From an uncultured Prevotella sp. (GTDB lineage: Bacteria; Bacteroidota; Bacteroidia; Bacteroidales; Bacteroidaceae), in assembly GCA_945869265.1 (NCBI GenBank), contig CAMBOI010000012.1:1-64000 (forward strand): a stretch of 64,000 bases of DNA, given 5' to 3'. The translations under genes and the position numbers were made by a program. Positions 15,412-23,415 of this stretch are shown here, in pieces. The notes beneath the pieces are model-generated. The model was not told the DNA's origin and did no database searches. It saw only the letters and a program-made list of their open reading frames with translations. How positions within the stretch are numbered: the stretch's first letter is position 1; each line of letters begins with the position of its first letter.

Positions 15412-16484
15412 TAAGATACTGGCTCTCGATTTTAGCCTTGGTGGTGGCGGCAGCCACGTGCTCCGCTGCCACCTTCAAAACCCGCAGATTGCAGCAAATA
15501 GCCGCAGCAGTGGGAGTGGATGGAGTGAGCATCCGAAAGAGCTGCGACACACTCTTGACGTATCGGGGGCGGAATCTCAGGATAAAGAGCGACATCACGG
15601 GTAATGTGAGTCATATCGGATACGCCCTTTTCTCCGAGTTGGATGCCGAACGTCTCAAGTCGGCTGCTATGCGCGATTTCATTGAGCGCTATGCTCTTGA
15701 ACTCGAACTCTCGCTCGATGGCAGGAGTGCCGAGGAGCGTATGGATATCGACAAGGTTCACATCTCGCGAGGCACTTGGCAGATGTTGCGTCGTGCCTCT
15801 ACGGGTAGTCTCACCGATGTCGAGGAAATCAACCGCCGGATGTATCGCCTCACGTGGAATGTCAGTGGCAAGGAATTACGCATTACCGTTCCCACCGACT
15901 GCCAGCTTATTCTGGGAGGCGATGCCCTGGAATTGGAGAATATTGTCGAGCGGGATGTCAAGAATATCCCCACCGACTATATGTTCAATATCCAGTATGA
16001 CAATACGAAAGTGTCGTCAGCCGACGGGGGTAAGATAGTGGAGCGTGGACATTATCTCAACGAAATGATTCGTGGCGACTTGTATTTTGTTGACAAAGAG
16101 GGTGACGTGCAGTTGTATTGCGACAAGCGCAATCCCTCGCGCTCAATCAGCAATATAATGCTTACCGGCCAGTTTGCACGTCAGATACCAATGCTGCTCA
16201 CCATCAACAAATACGGCTATAAGAGCAGTACGCAGAAAACCACCTTGCAGCAGTTTCTTGCATATTGTGTGGAAGAAGGCTGTACATTGTATTTCGGTAT
16301 AAAGACAAGTGGCGACAACCGTCTCACCGGCACGCTCTTTGCTCGCAATGATGCCTTGGGCTACAATCACGTCCTGTCGGTGGTCTTCCCAACGGATATT
16401 ATCAGCGGAGGCAACGGTATAGTGGAATCCACACTCTATGCATACATACCGCTGCACAACGTAACCGAAAAATTCTTTAAATAA
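15408..16484 (+). CDS. Exported hypothetical protein of the tubulin-like operon
   Basis: 358 residues with an N-terminal signal peptide (MIRYWLSILALVVAAATCSA). No recognised domain; the text is mixed alpha/beta with many Arg and Asp residues. It overlaps both neighbours by 1-4 nt (start inside the stop of the zinc-ribbon gene, stop touching the next ATG), so all three are translationally coupled. Periplasmic by inference. Confidence 0.6.
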   Translation: MIRYWLSILALVVAAATCSAATFKTRRLQQIAAAVGVDGVSIRKSCDTLLTYRGRNLRIKSDITGNVSHIGYALFSELDAERLKSAAMRDFIERYALELELSLDGRSAEERMDIDKVHISRGTWQMLRRASTGSLTDVEEINRRMYRLTWNVSGKELRITVPTDCQLILGGDALELENIVERDVKNIPTDYMFNIQYDNTKVSSADGGKIVERGHYLNEMIRGDLYFVDKEGDVQLYCDKRNPSRSISNIMLTGQFARQIPMLLTINKYGYKSSTQKTTLQQFLAYCVEEGCTLYFGIKTSGDNRLTGTLFARNDALGYNHVLSVVFPTDIISGGNGIVESTLYAYIPLHNVTEKFFK

Positions 16485-17194
16485 TGATAAGTATGATGAG
16501 AAAAATATCTATTGCAGCCATTGCCCTGCTATTGACGCAAGGATTGGCGGCGCAGAATACAGCAGATATAAAGAAAGAAATCAACGAGGTGAAGCGCAGC
16601 AACTCGTATATCTATGCCGAGGCGACAGCCTCCACTATGGAGGAGGCAAAGGCTGTTGCTGAGGAAATCCTGTATGAGGAAGTCAACGAGTGGGCAGCCA
16701 CCAAGCGCAAGTTTCAGACAAAAGGCAATTTTATTGTCAACAACAAGAGCGACCTCTGGACATCCTATAGTCTTCCACGTGGCAATATGTTTCGCAGTTT
16801 CATATTCGTCAAGAAGAGAGATATTATCTCGGTGGATAACTCCGACGTCATAGGAGGCCTTTCCAATGGTGTGGTCAAGGTGAATCCGGCAAAGGTCAAG
16901 CCCATCTTCCCAGATGCGGTGATGCAGGTATATCATTGCACAAAATATTCCGAATTGGTTGAAACCATCAACCGCCTCAAGTCCAGCGGAATGATAACCC
17001 ACTATGCCCGCTATGCTTCGCTCACCAAGCCCGAGATGTATTATCTTGCGATATACGACCGTCGTGGCACCATCCTTTCCGTGCTCACCAATGGCAATCC
17101 CCGCCTGAATGTGGAGACGGGCAAGGAAGACGGAGTGCTCAACTACAAGGGATGCGGAGCAATAGGATTTTTGCTTTCGGATTCAGCGGAATAA
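16484..17194 (+). CDS. Exported hypothetical protein of the tubulin-like operon
   Basis: 236 residues beginning MISMMRKISIAAIALLLTQG; an ATG at 16496 (MRKIS) would also give a good signal peptide. The segment DIKKEINEVKRSNSYIYAEA with TMEEAKAVAEEILYEEVNEW suggests an N-terminal helical domain of the type seen in several Bacteroidetes periplasmic proteins. No family assigned. 31 nt before the next gene. Confidence 0.55.
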   Translation: MISMMRKISIAAIALLLTQGLAAQNTADIKKEINEVKRSNSYIYAEATASTMEEAKAVAEEILYEEVNEWAATKRKFQTKGNFIVNNKSDLWTSYSLPRGNMFRSFIFVKKRDIISVDNSDVIGGLSNGVVKVNPAKVKPIFPDAVMQVYHCTKYSELVETINRLKSSGMITHYARYASLTKPEMYYLAIYDRRGTILSVLTNGNPRLNVETGKEDGVLNYKGCGAIGFLLSDSAE

Positions 17195-17225
17195 TAGATA
17201 CAAACTATACATAATATATATAGGT

Positions 17226-18239
17226 ATGAAAAGAACAAGAAGAATACTATTCCAGGCAGTATTTGCCTTACTCTTTGTCACTCTGCCGGCACATGCCGTG
17301 GATGTGACCCTCACTGTTGACGAGCATGTTGATCGTCCTTCCGCCTTGGCGGCAGCGCAATCCAACTTGGCGGCGGTGCTCACCGAGATCAACCGTGCCC
17401 AAAAGGCCAAGGAAGCAGTGTCGGTGAAGAATCTCCGTATGGATGAGTTTGCCAAGAAATCATTGGCTCGCCTATGGGCAGTCACCCCGTTCTATTGCGA
17501 CGACGAGGAAGTGGTGGAGCGTTGCTGGGTGTTTAAGAACGGTACGATGATGGTGTCGCATATCCCTCTCATCATCACCCCCGAGGACGAGAACTTCGGT
17601 CTTGGCACCTATCAGGAGGCAGTGGTGGAATTCGACACCAAGGGCCAGCTCATCGATTTCCGCTTTGCCCTCGATGCCCAGACCGCCGAGAGCATGGAGC
17701 GTTGTGGCACTGTTGTTGACAAGGAGAAACAGATGATTATCCTGCAATATGTGGAGCGCTTCCGCACAGCCTACAACCAAAAGGACATATCCACCATCGA
17801 GAAGATGTTCAGCGACGATGCCCTCATCATCACCGGACGTGTGGTTATGGCAAAGCCCCAAGGCGACCAGGGTGCTCAGTTCAAGGTGGAGTATAACAAG
17901 CAGAACAAGCAGCAGTATATCTCCAACTTACGTCGTGCCTTCCTTCGCAACAAGTGGATTGACGTGAAGTTCTCACAGATTGGCGAGAACGGCGAGAATG
18001 GCGGTTGTGCCGGCATCACCCAGTCAACCAAGGACAAGACCAAGTATGGAGTGCGCCTTCGTCAGTCGTGGAAGTCGAGCAATTATAGCGACGAGGGTTA
18101 TCTATTCCTGCTTTGGGAATTTCCCGAGGATGGTGGCGACCCTATCATCCATGTTCGCACATGGCAACCCGAGATGGTGGGCGGCACCCATCAGAAACCC
18201 GACGACAATATCTCGACACTTGGTGGTTTCGACCTGTAA
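17226..18239 (+). CDS. Exported protein with NTF2/SnoaL-like domain
   Basis: 337 residues with a signal peptide (MKRTRRILFQAVFALLFVTL, cleaved near HA-VDV). The second half (about 175-330) reads as an NTF2-like fold: VERFRTAYNQKDISTIEKMF, SDDALIITGRVVM and a final strand with DEGYLFLLWEFPEDG. Such domains are often added to Bacteroidetes periplasmic proteins as ligand-binding or dimerising modules. Member of the tubulin-like operon; role unknown. Confidence 0.6.
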   Translation: MKRTRRILFQAVFALLFVTLPAHAVDVTLTVDEHVDRPSALAAAQSNLAAVLTEINRAQKAKEAVSVKNLRMDEFAKKSLARLWAVTPFYCDDEEVVERCWVFKNGTMMVSHIPLIITPEDENFGLGTYQEAVVEFDTKGQLIDFRFALDAQTAESMERCGTVVDKEKQMIILQYVERFRTAYNQKDISTIEKMFSDDALIITGRVVMAKPQGDQGAQFKVEYNKQNKQQYISNLRRAFLRNKWIDVKFSQIGENGENGGCAGITQSTKDKTKYGVRLRQSWKSSNYSDEGYLFLLWEFPEDGGDPIIHVRTWQPEMVGGTHQKPDDNISTLGGFDL

Positions 18240-18263
18240 TAATGAGTTAAAGATATTTATGGT

Positions 18264-19868
18264 ATGAAGAAGCTATTATCTATAATATTCTTGTTGGTGG
18301 CCTCGATAGCGTCGATGTCAGCACAGTCGTATATCTCCTACGTGAGAGTGGAGGACGAGGATATGATAGCCGACCTCAATGGTGCTGGTGGTGTACTTGT
18401 GCTTTCAAAGCGTGGCGACCTTGTGTTCACCGTGGATAATGCCTCGCGTCCGGTTGTCACTCCCAAGGGTAAGCGCGACGACGGAATGTATGTGTATGAG
18501 ATTGTTGTGGCAAAAGACGACAATCCCACTCCCAAAATAGAGGTGAGCAAGCGCGGTGATGTCGATCGCGTCTCGTTTGCCGTCACCACCCGCAAGGATT
18601 TCTTCCTTGCATATATGGTGGATGAAGTGGCGAAACCCATCCGTTTCGAGGATCACAAGCAAGCCAACGACATCATTGCCAACGACAAGATGGCAGCCGT
18701 GGAGATTACCTCGGCTATTGCCGACCTTGTGGTGGAATGTCCCAAGGAACTGGATGCCAAGATAACCACCAAGACCAAGGATGCCGGAGTGAGGGAGACC
18801 GAGGTGGTAATCCCTCTTGCCAATTATCGTCGTTATCGTGATGCCGTCGAACAACTTACCAAGGACATTGAGCGCATGACCGACGAGGTGGAGAAGGAGG
18901 CGTCGGAAGGAAAACTCAATGACTCGCAACTACAGGCTCGCTTCGTTGAGATTGACAAGAAAGAAGCCGAAAAGGCTGAGGCTGAGAAACAGCTTGAGGC
19001 AGTGTCGAAGATAGCGATATATGCCGATGGTACCAACCGTCTGTATATCGATGTTGGTCAGCTCACTCCCCGTCAGAAACTGGTGTATGGCGTATTGCTT
19101 CGCACGGTGGTTGTCAAGGAGCATGTGAGCGAGTGCAGCGGATTCCTCGAGGAGGGAGGACGTCTCTTCGGTTTGCGTCAGTATAAGGGTGCCCGCGAGG
19201 CCTTTGCCAAGGCCCTTTCCGCCAAGGATGCCCCTTCCGACATGCTTTCTTCCATCAAGAGCAACATCTCCCAGTGTGACTCCTGCATACTCTATGACCG
19301 CTATTCCAAGGGTGCATTGGCACGCCTTAAGGAGATGAAGGACAATGGAACAGGCAGTCAGGCCGACCTTGTCAAGTTTGCCTCTGCTGCCTCTGAGTTC
19401 ATATCCCAGCTCAATCTATATAATCCATGCGAATTCTATTCGTCGCGTATTGACAAACTAAACAAAATGATAGAAGACCTTCCGCTCGACATCCGCTTCA
19501 CCATCGCACGATGGGTGAACGACGCTTCGGGATTCTATGAGAACGGAACATTGGGCAATATCGAGTTGTGGGGTGTATATTCCTCAGACATTCCCAAGGC
19601 GCGCGACTACAACAAGGACAAGGATTTCCTGAAACTCGTGAGCAGCGACACATCCAAGTATCGCCGTCTCGGCGAGACTGCCCTCGACGGCACGCTTGTG
19701 CTCCATCTCCTGCGCAAGGACTTGCCCTCGGGCATATTGTTCCGTCCTGTGGGATATGGCAAGCATATCAAGATTAAGTATCTCAATATGCATGAGATAA
19801 TGATGCAGTCGAAGGAGGAATACGACATGCGTCAGTTTAGGATGAAAATGTACTATATTAATAACTAA
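18264..19868 (+). CDS. Exported coiled-coil protein with TPR-like segment
   Basis: 534 residues with a signal peptide (MKKLLSIIFLLVASIASMSA). A beta-rich N-terminal half is followed by a coiled coil (about 195-245, VEQLTKDIERMTDEVEKEAS), then a helix pair resembling a TPR (FGLRQYKGAREAFAKALSAK). The tail is mixed. Likely a periplasmic structural partner of the operon. No known family name. Confidence 0.55.
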   Translation: MKKLLSIIFLLVASIASMSAQSYISYVRVEDEDMIADLNGAGGVLVLSKRGDLVFTVDNASRPVVTPKGKRDDGMYVYEIVVAKDDNPTPKIEVSKRGDVDRVSFAVTTRKDFFLAYMVDEVAKPIRFEDHKQANDIIANDKMAAVEITSAIADLVVECPKELDAKITTKTKDAGVRETEVVIPLANYRRYRDAVEQLTKDIERMTDEVEKEASEGKLNDSQLQARFVEIDKKEAEKAEAEKQLEAVSKIAIYADGTNRLYIDVGQLTPRQKLVYGVLLRTVVVKEHVSECSGFLEEGGRLFGLRQYKGAREAFAKALSAKDAPSDMLSSIKSNISQCDSCILYDRYSKGALARLKEMKDNGTGSQADLVKFASAASEFISQLNLYNPCEFYSSRIDKLNKMIEDLPLDIRFTIARWVNDASGFYENGTLGNIELWGVYSSDIPKARDYNKDKDFLKLVSSDTSKYRRLGETALDGTLVLHLLRKDLPSGILFRPVGYGKHIKIKYLNMHEIMMQSKEEYDMRQFRMKMYYINN

Positions 19869-19880
19869 AACTTTTATATT

Positions 19881-20561
19881 ATGAAAAGAAGTATTATTTT
19901 TTCAGTAATTGTCCTTGTGCTGGCTTCATTTTCCATGACGTCCTTTGCACAGACAGATACTGCACAGGTGGCCAATGATTCGGCCAAGGTAGATCTCAAC
20001 AAGGTGCCGGTTTATCATGCCGAGAAGATTGTCAAGCTCGACGAGGCAGGCAATCAGATGAAAAACGACGACGGCACTCTTCAGTATCGCGTGTTCCTTG
20101 TCGATCAGTTTGGCAATATCCGCAGTGCCGAGGCAGTAAAGAAGCAGCAGGCAAAGGTGCGCAAACTTGTTGCCACTGTTGTCGGCAAGGTGGGGCTTGG
20201 TGCCCTTGCTGGAGTTGGACTTAAACTCGCGTCAAATGCCATTGAAAAGAAAAAGCAGAAGGCCGAAGACCTTGTCGTAGCTGGAGTTGCTGGTGCCGCC
20301 ACAGGTTTGGCATGGGGCGCATCCGACATAGCCAAGGCAAAAGAGCTCAAGAAATCTCTCAAGGCTCAGGAAAAACTCGTTAAGGAGTACCAAAAGTCAT
20401 TCACCGACGAGGGTGAGCCTCGCAGTGCTGAAGTGAATATGGACAATGTAGCCGGCATCGAGATTGTTGACAACAACGTGTCCAAGTCGGCTGAGGAAGT
20501 GAAGTCTATTCTCGACAGTGGCGACTTCTCTGAGCCCGACGACTCAGCTTGGGAAATCTAA
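19881..20561 (+). CDS. Exported or membrane-associated hypothetical protein
   Basis: 226 residues with a signal peptide (MKRSIIFSVIVLVLASFSMT). A Gly/Ala-rich stretch (VATVVGKVGLGALAGVGLKL, about 93-112) and a second one (DLVVAGVAGAATGLAWGASD) could insert in a membrane or form a glycine-zipper. The C-terminus is acidic. 12 nt after the preceding gene. Confidence 0.55.
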   Translation: MKRSIIFSVIVLVLASFSMTSFAQTDTAQVANDSAKVDLNKVPVYHAEKIVKLDEAGNQMKNDDGTLQYRVFLVDQFGNIRSAEAVKKQQAKVRKLVATVVGKVGLGALAGVGLKLASNAIEKKKQKAEDLVVAGVAGAATGLAWGASDIAKAKELKKSLKAQEKLVKEYQKSFTDEGEPRSAEVNMDNVAGIEIVDNNVSKSAEEVKSILDSGDFSEPDDSAWEI

Positions 20562-20600
20562 AACACATAATTATTAATCATCTTAACACCCGATAGTCAT

Positions 20601-22166
20601 ATGTTGTTTGGTATTTTCAATCAGGATTCTTTAAAGAAGTTCACCACCTTGTGCCTTGTGTTCGCATCGTTGGTGATAGTATCAAATATTGCTTTGCTAT
20701 TCACAGGTTCCAACAAATTGCCCGAGGATAGCATCGTTCTGTATGCACAGAAAAGCACTAAACTGTATATGCCCTTCGGAGGACATAAGGGAGATACCGT
20801 CACCAGCAACATCAGTCGCGGCGACAGCGTATGGCTATTGGGTGTTGAAACAGACAAACTGAGATATTGGGTGGCAGATGCCCAGGGACAGCGTGGATAT
20901 GTCAATCAGGAGGATTTCGACTCCTGCGTTGTCATTCACAGTATGAAGAGGGTTGATGAAAAAATAAAGCCATTCTTGGGCGACACCGTTCAGATCGTAA
21001 AGCCCCTTCGCAAAAGAGGCGAGTTCCTTTGCCGTCTTTCCAATGACAGCACCATCGAGGTGAGTGCGAAGTATATCTTCGGATCTACTGCCATCAAATA
21101 TGAGAAGTATATCACCAAAGGCAACTATACCACCCACATGTCGATGAAGCGCCTTGAGCGCGAACTCAAAACCTCGAATATTGTATCAGCCGACAGTATC
21201 GGCAAACTGGCGCGCGTGATTGCCAAAACCAAGAGTGGATGGCTGGCCCGCTATAATATCACAGCCGTCGGTTCTGATGGCGTGAAATACTATCCTATTG
21301 TCGCCTTCGACTCCAACGGACAGTTCTCCAAGGTGGATATGAAGGTGAAAACCAGCTCGGGCTCTTTCCTTTTGTCCCTCCTTCCTTTTGTAGATACGAT
21401 AGCCGACTCAGGTTTCCTTGAGTCGCTTATCGACGAGCCGATATACAACTTCTCGTTTAATGTTTCCGAATATCCCGCATGGTTGTATTACATCTGCTGG
21501 GTGCTTGTTCTCCTGTTTGGTCTTTTTGTCTTTTTGATGTGGGTTCAGGGCACGGCTCTCTTCCCGATGTTCCTCATGATGGGCATGACGCGATTCTCAT
21601 GGGCATTTAAGCCTTTGCCCGACATGGCCCTAAAGATAATTGCACCCGTCCTTGCTTTTGTTGGCATATATGTGTGGGTTGTGTCCATTGGATTGTGGGG
21701 TATGCCGTGGTGGATGTCCTTGCCGCTGTTGTTAATTGCCGCCGCCTATCCATTGTCTGAATATGTTGGTAATTTTGCTGATAATGTGCCGCATTCAAGG
21801 TGTCCCAAGTGCCGTCATATCGACAGCTTGTCGTATTCTTATGAAGAGGACACCGGCACTCACATCACCTATGAGGAGGAGTCGGTTAATTGTGGTAAGG
21901 TTGGCGAGAGCCGCCGCGAATGGGACACCTATAATGTAACGACAACCCGATGGAGCGACGGTCGCACGACACAAGATATTACCGACAAGCAGCATCATGT
22001 GAAAGTGGATAATATCTATCAATATGATGTATATAAGGTGAAGTATCTTGTTCACGACATATATGATCATTATGTGTGTCATCATTGCAAACATGATGAG
22101 CGCTCATACAATCCTAAATACGAAGAATTGAGTCGTGAATATTTGAGGTCCTACACCGGGTACTGA
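20601..22166 (+). CDS. Membrane protein with SH3-like domain and zinc-binding tail, last gene of the operon
   Basis: 521 residues. A membrane span near 13-35 is followed by a bacterial SH3-like segment outside the cytoplasm (IVLYAQKSTKLYMPFGGHKG through GQRGYVNQEDF, about 44-112). Three to four more spans lie at about 295-400. The C-terminal cytoplasmic tail has cysteine pairs (RCPKCRH, VNCGKVG, and VCHHCKHDE) suggesting one or two zinc sites. With the zinc-ribbon protein at 14740 it could bridge the envelope. No known family. Confidence 0.6.
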   Translation: MLFGIFNQDSLKKFTTLCLVFASLVIVSNIALLFTGSNKLPEDSIVLYAQKSTKLYMPFGGHKGDTVTSNISRGDSVWLLGVETDKLRYWVADAQGQRGYVNQEDFDSCVVIHSMKRVDEKIKPFLGDTVQIVKPLRKRGEFLCRLSNDSTIEVSAKYIFGSTAIKYEKYITKGNYTTHMSMKRLERELKTSNIVSADSIGKLARVIAKTKSGWLARYNITAVGSDGVKYYPIVAFDSNGQFSKVDMKVKTSSGSFLLSLLPFVDTIADSGFLESLIDEPIYNFSFNVSEYPAWLYYICWVLVLLFGLFVFLMWVQGTALFPMFLMMGMTRFSWAFKPLPDMALKIIAPVLAFVGIYVWVVSIGLWGMPWWMSLPLLLIAAAYPLSEYVGNFADNVPHSRCPKCRHIDSLSYSYEEDTGTHITYEEESVNCGKVGESRREWDTYNVTTTRWSDGRTTQDITDKQHHVKVDNIYQYDVYKVKYLVHDIYDHYVCHHCKHDERSYNPKYEELSREYLRSYTGY

Positions 22167-22198
22167 CCGCAAATCACAAAAACAAGCTTTCGACGGTG

Positions 22199-22206
22199 CA
22201 AAGATA
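22199..22206 (-). promoter_or_regulatory. Isolated -7 box pointing into the end of the tubulin-like operon
   Basis: TATCTTTG on the minus strand followed by GCACCGTCGAAAG, the same text that follows the hicAB -7 box. A TTTG occurs only 14 nt upstream, so the -33 spacing is poor. It may be a relic of duplication or drive an antisense RNA. Confidence 0.3.
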
Positions 22207-22242
22207 GTAGAAATACAAGACAAAATTAAATCTATCTATAGC

Positions 22243-22278
22243 AATAAAAAATCCCCTTGCATCACTGCGTAGGGGATT
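22243..22278 (-). terminator. Terminator of the hicAB operon
   Basis: Arms AATCCCCT/AGGGGATT (22250-22257 and 22271-22278) with a 13-nt loop, followed on the minus strand by a T-run and ATTGC. It lies about 30 nt after the hicB stop. Confidence 0.7.
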
Positions 22279-22309
22279 CGGCTCTTAAAAATGAAAACCT
22301 TCCAAACTG

Positions 22310-22705
22310 TCAAAAGCTGGCGGTAATAATATCCTTGCGGATGTCGTTGATGCAGGCAGAGAGTTTGGCATACGTCTTCTCTCCAGCCTTTTTTACACCA
22401 CTGGTGTATTGACGCATAAGTGTAGGATTGATGCCTGCACGTCTTGCTACTTCAGTTACATTAAACACTGAAAAATACTCAAAGAAAGACTGAAGGTCAT
22501 AGACATACTCAAACTCAATTGGTTTTGGAGTCTTTCCTTGACTTAGATAGTCTTCTTTTGCAATATCAAGGCAGGCATATAAATCCTGCTTGGCTTCGGA
22601 TACAGTGCTGCCACTTCCATTAAGCCCTGTTCCGTACACGTTTTTTTCGGTATGGCACCAGAAACTGCCATCATCCGCTTTATACACACTTACTTTAACT
22701 TTCAT
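22310..22705 (-). CDS. hicB: HicB-family antitoxin
   Basis: Starting at the ATG at 22705 the protein has 131 residues. The N-terminal part (KVKVSVYKADDGSFWCHTEK through GSGSTVSEAKQDLYACLD) is the partial RNase H-like fold of HicB antitoxins. The C-terminus carries a helix-turn-helix (FNVTEVARRAGINPTLMRQY). It binds HicA and normally represses the operon. A longer frame from 22789 overlaps hicA and the hairpin between the genes and is unlikely. 73 nt separate it from hicA. Confidence 0.85.
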   Translation of the reverse strand: MKVKVSVYKADDGSFWCHTEKNVYGTGLNGSGSTVSEAKQDLYACLDIAKEDYLSQGKTPKPIEFEYVYDLQSFFEYFSVFNVTEVARRAGINPTLMRQYTSGVKKAGEKTYAKLSACINDIRKDIITASF

Positions 22706-22761
22706 ATCTATATGATAACTATTTGCATTATGAAAAAGAGCTCCTCGCAAAATGAAATCTC

Positions 22762-22791
22762 TAAAAAGCGGTTGGGGATTATTCCCCAACC
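22762..22791 (-). terminator. Attenuator-like hairpin between hicA and hicB
   Basis: Perfect 9-bp arms (22770-22778 and 22783-22791) with a 4-nt loop, overlapping the hicA stop codon, followed on the minus strand by GCTTTTTAG. It looks like an intrinsic terminator placed between toxin and antitoxin genes. Confidence 0.5.
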
Positions 22792-22961
22792 AGCTTCTTC
22801 AAGATTTTTTCGGCAAGTCCTTTTGGAACTTCCGCAGCATGTCTGGGAATCCATTCAGACGCCCCGGTCTTGCGGTTTATCCACTTATCGTGGCGACCGC
22901 CATGTCTCTCCAATTCGCAACCATTGCGAGATAGGAGTTGAATCAATTTAGATGTTTTCAT
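22779..22961 (-). CDS. hicA: HicA-family mRNA interferase toxin
   Basis: 60 residues, the usual size of HicA. MKTSKLIQLLSRNGCELERH followed by GGRHDKWINRKTG supplies the conserved glycine and catalytic histidine of the double-stranded RNA-binding-like fold; WIPRHAAEVPKGLAEKILKK is the usual C-terminal helix. Degrades mRNA when not bound by HicB. First gene of the operon. Confidence 0.9.
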   Translation of the reverse strand: MKTSKLIQLLSRNGCELERHGGRHDKWINRKTGASEWIPRHAAEVPKGLAEKILKKLVGE

Positions 22962-22993
22962 CTTTTAAAGAGCTCTTTTGTCTTTCGACGGTG

Positions 22994-23033
22994 CAAAAGT
23001 AGCGAAAAAGTAGTAAATAACCAAAATTTTTGG
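22994..23033 (-). promoter_or_regulatory. hicAB promoter with overlapping palindrome
   Basis: TTTG (23025-23022), 20 nt, TACTTTTG (23001-22994). The -33 box lies in the palindrome ccaaaatttttgg (23021-23033), a likely HicB operator. Confidence 0.65.
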
Positions 23034-23142
23034 TAACAAAAATGCTATATATAAACATATTTAACATTTTGACAAGTGATTTTGAACTTCAGATACTAAA
23101 GAGTATTTATATTATGTATGTTCATTTCTTGATATAAAGAAC

Positions 23143-23218
23143 AGGCTGTAGTGACATTGAAAAAACAACAGTAATGGCATTGAGTGAATAGGCTGTAGTG
23201 ACATTGAGTGAATAGGCT
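23143..23218 (+). repeat. Short tandem repeat, 24-bp unit
   Basis: About three imperfect copies of a 24-bp unit containing gtagtgacattgagtgaatag. Together with the block at 23303-23382 it fills the gap between hicA and the methyltransferase gene. No gene is seen in 23034-23415. Confidence 0.6.
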
Positions 23219-23302
23219 AGTCAGTAACTAACTGAACAGCTGTTGAGAAACTGTTAGAACTTAACTTCAGTTATGTTCTCAACAGGCTATTATTGTATTC
23301 AC

Positions 23303-23382
23303 ACAAAGCTTTGTATGTCCATCCGAAAGCTTCGAACGGAGATTCGAAAGCTTCGTATCTCCATCCGAAGCCTTCGAACCAA
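23303..23382 (+). repeat. Degenerate 21-22-bp repeat (ccgaaagcttcg family)
   Basis: Four imperfect copies of a unit built on the palindrome cgaaagcttcg, alternating with gtatctcc-type spacers. The small frame that crosses it has the repetitive composition expected of non-coding repeats. Confidence 0.6.
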
Positions 23383-23415
23383 AACATTAGAGTAATTACA
23401 GGCTATACTAACTAC

